This document shows, in pieces, positions 27,882 to 32,083 of a stretch of DNA of 32,083 nucleotides; the first letter of the stretch is position 1; every line of letters begins with the position of its first letter. This DNA is from a virus, in the IMG/VR virus record IMGVR_UViG_3300032271_000012, positions 1 to 32,083 of that record, one strand, 5' to 3'. The translations under genes and the position numbers were made by a program. The notes beneath the pieces are model-generated. The model was not told the origin of the DNA. It saw only the letters and a program-made list of their open reading frames with translations, and made no database searches.

Positions 27882-28288
27882 TGACCGACACAACCGAAAA
27901 ACGCCCTGTAGGTCGTCCATCCCTCTACGATGCAAAGTATTGTGAGGAAGTGGTTGACTTGGGCAAGCTCGGTAAATCTAGCGAAGCAATTGGCGCTATT
28001 TTGGGTGTTGGCACTGCTACTTTGTACCGTTGGCGTGATCAATTTCCAGAATTTCGGGAAGCCTTGGAGTTAGCCAAAGAGTTTGAGCTGCATTGGTGGG
28101 AAGATATTGCCCAAACGCACATGATTGAGAACAAGGAAAGCGACAAAATCAACGCTTCCATCTGGTCAAGGTCAATGGCTGCACGATTCCCCAAGAAGTA
28201 CCGTGAGAGCGTCAAGCAAGAGATTACAGGCGCTGATGGCGCACCGTTGTTGTCAGGCATCCAAGTTAGCTTTGTGAAGCCAGAATGA
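27881..28288 (+). CDS. Small terminase subunit (TerS)
   Basis: 135 residues. An N-terminal helix-turn-helix (GRPSLYDAKYCEEVVDLGKLGKSSEAIGAILGVGTATLYRWRDQFPEF) recognises DNA. A central helical oligomerisation part (EALELAKEFELHWWEDIAQTHM) and a region with INASIWSRSMAARFPKKYRE follow, then a tail (SGIQVSFVKPE) that may contact TerL. This matches the Terminase_5-like/Nu1-like small subunits of P22-like podoviruses. It selects the packaging start site and feeds TerL. It overlaps TerL by four bases (ATGA). Confidence 0.85.
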   Translation: MTDTTEKRPVGRPSLYDAKYCEEVVDLGKLGKSSEAIGAILGVGTATLYRWRDQFPEFREALELAKEFELHWWEDIAQTHMIENKESDKINASIWSRSMAARFPKKYRESVKQEITGADGAPLLSGIQVSFVKPE

Positions 28289-29559
28289 GCAACTTAGCCA
28301 ATGCGATTGCAAAGGCAGAGTTTCCCGTCAAGCTGGAAGGTCTGTTCAAAAAGAGCCGTTATAAAGTGCTTTATGGTGGTCGAGGTGGAGCAAAGAGCTG
28401 GGGAATAGCCAGGGCATTACTGATCAAGGGTGCGAAAGACCCAATTCGCATCCTTTGCGCCCGTGAGTTCCAGACAAGCATAAGGGATTCAGTTCACAAG
28501 CTCTTGTGCGACCAGATTGAAAGCCTTGGCCTATTGAGTTTCTATGAGATCACTCAAACAAGCATCAAGGGCAGAAACGGAACTGAGTTCTCATTCGTTG
28601 GCCTGAAGAACAACGTAGCAAATATTAAATCCTACGAGGGTGTTGATATTTGTTGGGTTGAAGAAGCGCAGACAACTAGCCGACTTTCATGGAATGTATT
28701 GATCCCGACCATCCGAAAGCAAGACTCAGAAATCTGGATCAGCTTTAACCCAGAGCTTGAGACAGACGAGACCTACCAGCGGTTTGTAGCAATCCCTCCT
28801 GCTGACTGCATCACCATGAAGGTTAACTGGTACGACAACCCTTGGTTTCCAGAAACGCTCAAACTTGAGAAAGACTCCCTCAAGATCAGGGACGAGGAAG
28901 CCTATAACCAAGTCTGGGAAGGTTTATGCCGCCAAACAGTGGACGGGGCCATCTTTGCCAAAGAGATGCAGCAGGCCGAGAAGGAAGGGCGCATCTGCCG
29001 AGTGGCGTATGACGCTACAAAGCCCGTACACGCTGTTTTTGACTTAGGGTGGTCTGACAGTACAGCCATCTGGTTTTTGCAGTTTGTAGGCATGGAAACA
29101 AGGCTCATTCGGTACATTGAGGACAGCCAAAAGACGATCAGCTATTACCTAGCAACCATGCAGACCTTTGGGTATGTGTACGACACCATCTGGCTACCGC
29201 ACGATGCGGAGAACAAAACCCTGGCAGCAGCTGGTCGCACAATTGATGACATCGTAAGGGCGGCAGGCTACAAAACCAGAATCATGCCTAGAGTGCCAAT
29301 TCTTGATTCAATCAATGCTGCCAGGACAATCTTTCCGACCTGTTATTTTGATAGGGAACACACTGCGGATGGCTTGGCCTGTTTGAGGCACTATCGGTAC
29401 GAGGTTGACCCCGATACAGGGCAGTTCAGCCGTAATCCTCTGCACGACCACTATTCACATGGGGCAGACGCATTTAGATACATTGCCCTTATGATCAAAG
29501 AGCCACTCAAGCGCAAAAAATCAGCGCAGATTGCAATGGCAACGGGTTGGATGGGATAA
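28285..29559 (+). CDS. Large terminase subunit (TerL)
   Basis: 424 residues, a PBSX/Terminase_3-type enzyme (P22 gp2 has 499). ATPase part: Walker A GGRGGAKS at 31-38, Walker B VDICWVEE at 120-127 and a coupling-type SFNP at 153-156. Nuclease part (RNase H fold): acidic residues D253 in FDLGWSDS, D307 in LPHDAEN and D395 in SHGADAFRY. It pumps DNA into the procapsid and cuts the concatemer. It overlaps TerS upstream and is followed 25 bases later by portal. All catalytic positions are present. Confidence 0.93.
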   Translation: MSNLANAIAKAEFPVKLEGLFKKSRYKVLYGGRGGAKSWGIARALLIKGAKDPIRILCAREFQTSIRDSVHKLLCDQIESLGLLSFYEITQTSIKGRNGTEFSFVGLKNNVANIKSYEGVDICWVEEAQTTSRLSWNVLIPTIRKQDSEIWISFNPELETDETYQRFVAIPPADCITMKVNWYDNPWFPETLKLEKDSLKIRDEEAYNQVWEGLCRQTVDGAIFAKEMQQAEKEGRICRVAYDATKPVHAVFDLGWSDSTAIWFLQFVGMETRLIRYIEDSQKTISYYLATMQTFGYVYDTIWLPHDAENKTLAAAGRTIDDIVRAAGYKTRIMPRVPILDSINAARTIFPTCYFDREHTADGLACLRHYRYEVDPDTGQFSRNPLHDHYSHGADAFRYIALMIKEPLKRKKSAQIAMATGWMG

Positions 29560-29584
29560 TGACGCACGAAATAAAGGGCTGAAC

Positions 29585-31711
29585 ATGGCTTACCAAGACG
29601 AAACAGGCAATAAAGACAAGATCAACGATGCCATTAAATTCTGGCGCTTGGTCAACGATGCTGACTCCACCAATCGCGCCGAGGCGCTAAACGACATTAA
29701 GTTTGCCGCTGGTGACCAGTGGCCTGTCGAGATTCAGAACAGCCGAAACCTTGAATCGCGTCCATGCCTGACGATTAACAAGATTGATGCCTATATTCGC
29801 CAGGTGACCAACCAGCAGCGGATGCAGCGCCCTCGCATCAAGGTTCACCCTGTTAACAACCTGGCTGATTACAAGATTGCCCAAGTGATTGAGGGCATCA
29901 CTCGCCACATTGAGGTGAATTCAAACGCTGATACGGCTTATGACACCGCATTTGACTATGCCGTTCGCATGGGATGGGGTTACTGGCGCGTCAACACACG
30001 ATATGTAAGTGAGGATTCCTTTGATCAGGAAATCTTTATCGATACCATTGATAACCCCTTCACAGTCTATTTTGATCCTAACTCTCTTTTGCCCGATGGC
30101 TCAGACGCAGAACGCTGCCTAATCACTACGGTGATGGACAAGAAGATTTTTAAAGAATATTACCCAGACGCAGACGATGGGGCTAATTTTCAGCAACGCT
30201 CTACTGGTGATGACACAGCCGCATGGATCACCAAAGAGGACATTCGGGTTGCAGAATACTTCTATGTTGAGCGTGAGCGAGCCAAGCTGTATTTGTTGAG
30301 TGATGGCACTTCAGGCTTTGCCGATTCAGACAACTTTTTTGCCCGTGTAGAAGCATCAGGTCTGACCATAGTGGATGACCGTGACAGCTTCCGCAAGGTA
30401 GTCAAATGGATGAAATGCACCTCGCTGGAGATTCTTGAAGAAAAAACAATGGCGGGTAAATACATTCCCGTTGTGCCTTGTTATGGCGCTCAAGTGATCA
30501 TTGACGATAAGCGCAAGAAATATGGTTTGGTGCGGTTTGCCAAAGACCCGCAACGGATGTACAACTTCTGGCGCACCAGCATGACCGAAAGCGTTGCCTT
30601 GGCTCCAAAGGCCAAATGGTTGCTTGCTGAAGGTCAAGACGAAGGCCATGAAAACGAATGGGCGCAAGCCAACATCAAGTCAAGCCCTGTACTGCGATAC
30701 AAACAAAAAGACATTGAGGGTGTACCCGCACCAGCACCAGTGCGACTTCAGCCAGAGCCGCCGCCAATGGGCATCATGGAAGCCGCTGGCGCTATTTCTG
30801 CTGACTTGCAGATGGTTTTGGGTGTACTTGACCCTAACCAGTTGCCAAGCGGAAACATCTCTGGCAAGGCATTGCAAGGGCAACAAAATCAAGTTGACCT
30901 GTCAAACTTCCACTACTACGACAACTTAACCCGTTCCATCAGGCACACGGGCAAAATCATTCTGGATTTGATTCCCAAGATTTACGATACACAGCGAGTG
31001 ATGAGAATTATTGGTTCGGATGGTCAGCCCGACATGACCACGATCAACGAGCAAAACGAGATTGGCGAAGTGCTGAATGATGTGACCGTTGGTGAATACG
31101 ATGTGGTTATGGACACAGGCCCAGGCTTCCAAACAAAGCGTCAGCAGGCCGTTGAAAGCATGATGCCGCTAATGACGGGTAATCCTGAATTGTTTAACGT
31201 TGCTGGTGACTTGGTGTTCAGAAACATGGACTTCCCTGGCGCTGATGTAATTGCAGACCGTCTTGCAGCCATGAACCCATTGGCTAACATTGACGAAAAA
31301 TCAGAAATCCCACCGCAAGTTCAAATGCAGTTGGTTCAGTCTAAACAGGCCATTGAGCAGCTGCAACAGCAATTGCAAGCGGCTGGTTTAGAGATTAATA
31401 ACAGGGCGCAGGTGGCTCAGATTCGTGAAGAAGGCGCAACCAAACGCAAACTTTTAGAAGTTACTGCCAAGGCGCATAACACCGAGACAATGGCAGAAGT
31501 TAAAGTCAACGATCAAAACACCCGCAGCATTACCAGCCAGAATAAGACCGAGATTGATGCCTTGGTTAAAATGCTTATTGCAAGAATGTCGCCTAATCAG
31601 TTATTGGCTGAGATTGACCGACTCAATGCTGAACAGCAACAATATGCGATGGCGGCAGCGTCAGATATTAGCCAGGGTGCTAGTCCATTTACACAGCCAA
31701 TGCAACAATAA
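29585..31711 (+). CDS. Portal protein, P22 gp1-like
   Basis: I start at the ATG at 29585 (708 residues; P22 gp1 has 725). The frame is open to an ATG at 29531 inside terL, but that start adds a non-conserved peptide. Recognisable parts are ALNDIKFAAGDQWP, LTINKIDAYIRQVTNQQRMQRP, FDYAVRMGWGYWRV, DPFTVYFDPNS-like DNPFTVYFDPNS, and PDPQRMYNF-like KDPQRMYNFWR. The last 110 residues are a Gln-rich barrel/helix (QLQQQLQAAGLEI). Twelve copies form the DNA gateway and the base for gp4. The stop lies directly against the promoter at 31712. Confidence 0.88.
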   Translation: MAYQDETGNKDKINDAIKFWRLVNDADSTNRAEALNDIKFAAGDQWPVEIQNSRNLESRPCLTINKIDAYIRQVTNQQRMQRPRIKVHPVNNLADYKIAQVIEGITRHIEVNSNADTAYDTAFDYAVRMGWGYWRVNTRYVSEDSFDQEIFIDTIDNPFTVYFDPNSLLPDGSDAERCLITTVMDKKIFKEYYPDADDGANFQQRSTGDDTAAWITKEDIRVAEYFYVERERAKLYLLSDGTSGFADSDNFFARVEASGLTIVDDRDSFRKVVKWMKCTSLEILEEKTMAGKYIPVVPCYGAQVIIDDKRKKYGLVRFAKDPQRMYNFWRTSMTESVALAPKAKWLLAEGQDEGHENEWAQANIKSSPVLRYKQKDIEGVPAPAPVRLQPEPPPMGIMEAAGAISADLQMVLGVLDPNQLPSGNISGKALQGQQNQVDLSNFHYYDNLTRSIRHTGKIILDLIPKIYDTQRVMRIIGSDGQPDMTTINEQNEIGEVLNDVTVGEYDVVMDTGPGFQTKRQQAVESMMPLMTGNPELFNVAGDLVFRNMDFPGADVIADRLAAMNPLANIDEKSEIPPQVQMQLVQSKQAIEQLQQQLQAAGLEINNRAQVAQIREEGATKRKLLEVTAKAHNTETMAEVKVNDQNTRSITSQNKTEIDALVKMLIARMSPNQLLAEIDRLNAEQQQYAMAAASDISQGASPFTQPMQQ

Positions 31712-31745
31712 TTGACAAACTTAAAATTAGGGTAAATAATTACCC
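31712..31745 (+). promoter_or_regulatory. Scaffold/coat promoter with palindromic operator
   Basis: TTGACA at 31712-31717, 17-base spacer, AATAAT at 31735-31740. A perfect palindrome GGGTAA-ATAA-TTACCC (31730-31745) covers the -10. A third GGGTAA lies at 31782-31787, overlapping the ribosome-binding region. The layout suggests a regulated promoter for the abundant scaffold and coat proteins. Confidence 0.68.
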
Positions 31746-31753
31746 AAACCTTA

Positions 31754-31770
31754 CCAGTTGGGTCAACTGG
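31754..31770 (+). promoter_or_regulatory. 5' leader hairpin of scaffold mRNA
   Basis: CCAGTTG-GGT-CAACTGG is a perfect 7-bp stem with a 3-base loop, 20 bases before the scaffold ATG and a few bases after the predicted transcription start. It has no T-run. It may stabilise the mRNA or be bound by a protein that controls scaffold synthesis. Confidence 0.55.
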
Positions 31771-31790
31771 GAAAATTCTTAGGGTAACCT

Positions 31791-32083
31791 ATGTCAGAAG
31801 TTCAGGAAGCATCACAAGTGCAACCAAAGGTAGCCGCTAACGTGGTTACAAGTGAAAATTTAGCTGAATTTAACGCTAAAAGAATGGGTTTAGCTGATTC
31901 AACGCCTAGCGAGGCTGCACTAGTTGCAGAGCCGCCACAGGTTAATAATGAGCAGAGTGAACCAGTTGAAGCGTCAGAAGAAGCGACAACAACAGAGGAT
32001 AGAAAACGAAATCCCAAGTTGGAAATTCGGTTTGAGAAGATAACTAAGCAACGTGAAGAAGCTAGGGCAGAAGCCCAAAAAGA
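31791..32083 (+). CDS. Scaffolding protein, N-terminal part (continues at base 2)
   Basis: Starts MSEVQEASQVQPKVAANVV after AGGGTAACCT and remains open to the window end. It then carries on from base 19 (or 2, counting the repeat) to 646. This first part is acidic and Ala/Glu-rich (SEAALVAEPPQVNNEQSEPVEASEEATTTEDRK), disordered-looking, with a charged helix at the end (EIRFEKITKQREEARAEAQK). An acidic flexible N-terminus and basic C-terminus are the expected polarity for scaffolding proteins. It has its own promoter and operator, so scaffold and coat are controlled separately from packaging genes. Confidence 0.72.
   Translation, partial: MSEVQEASQVQPKVAANVVTSENLAEFNAKRMGLADSTPSEAALVAEPPQVNNEQSEPVEASEEATTTEDRKRNPKLEIRFEKITKQREEARAEAQK
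32066..32083. repeat. Direct terminal repeat, right copy
   Basis: Exact copy of bases 1-18. The reading frame across the join is uninterrupted, which supports a closed or circularly permuted genome rather than a chance match. Confidence 0.9.

Noticed and set aside
1-32083. tRNA genes, integrase, attachment site, insertion sequence
   Set aside because: Reading the window I found no cloverleaf-like sequence with conserved T-loop, no tyrosine or serine recombinase motif, and no transposase or inverted-repeat pair. A covariance-model or profile search would be needed to exclude divergent cases.

Overview
The window reads as one complete genome of a tailed phage with a P22-like (podovirus-type) virion. 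The first 18 bases recur exactly as the last 18 (1-18 = 32066-32083). The scaffolding-protein gene that starts at 31791 runs off the right end and continues in frame from base 2 to 646. The contig therefore closes into a circle of about 32,065 unique bp. Base composition is moderate (mid-40s % GC by eye). The relatives I recognise for the small genes are mostly phages of Gram-negative, probably betaproteobacterial (Burkholderiales-type), aquatic hosts; that host guess is inference.

There are two transcription arms. The leftward arm (21937 down to 18110, minus strand) is an early-type operon. It encodes an ERF annealing protein, a YqaJ/lambda-type exonuclease, an SSB-like protein and a winged-helix protein. 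After a second internal promoter come small unknown proteins, ending in a 29-residue membrane peptide that overlaps the endolysin tail to tail. The rightward arm starts at the divergent control region (about 21940-22082) with a 59-residue Cro-like regulator. It continues through a replication initiator-like protein, a C5 cytosine methyltransferase that overlaps a second long ORF, a PD-(D/E)XK nuclease, an HNH-like protein, a Dps/ferritin-like protein, a GroES-like co-chaperonin and many short proteins. The late genes follow: TerS, TerL, portal, scaffold, coat, spike and fibres, gp4- and gp10-like tail factors, three ejection proteins (gp7/gp20/gp16-like, the last with a lytic transglycosylase domain), holin candidates and an M15 endolysin.

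Control signals are unusually readable. Three promoters share an extended -10 overlapped by the palindrome ATCACA-N2-TGTGAT: one in front of the regulator, one in front of the recombination operon and one internal to that operon. The two leftward copies also share a leader hairpin plus T-run. The regulator and the Dps-like gene look leaderless. The scaffold/coat promoter carries a different palindrome.

No integrase, DNA polymerase, replicative helicase, tRNA or CRISPR array is visible, so replication probably depends on host polymerase and helicase. The most unusual observation is the methyltransferase locus (23611-24611). Two reading frames are open side by side for 240 codons, each followed by its own coupled downstream ORF.
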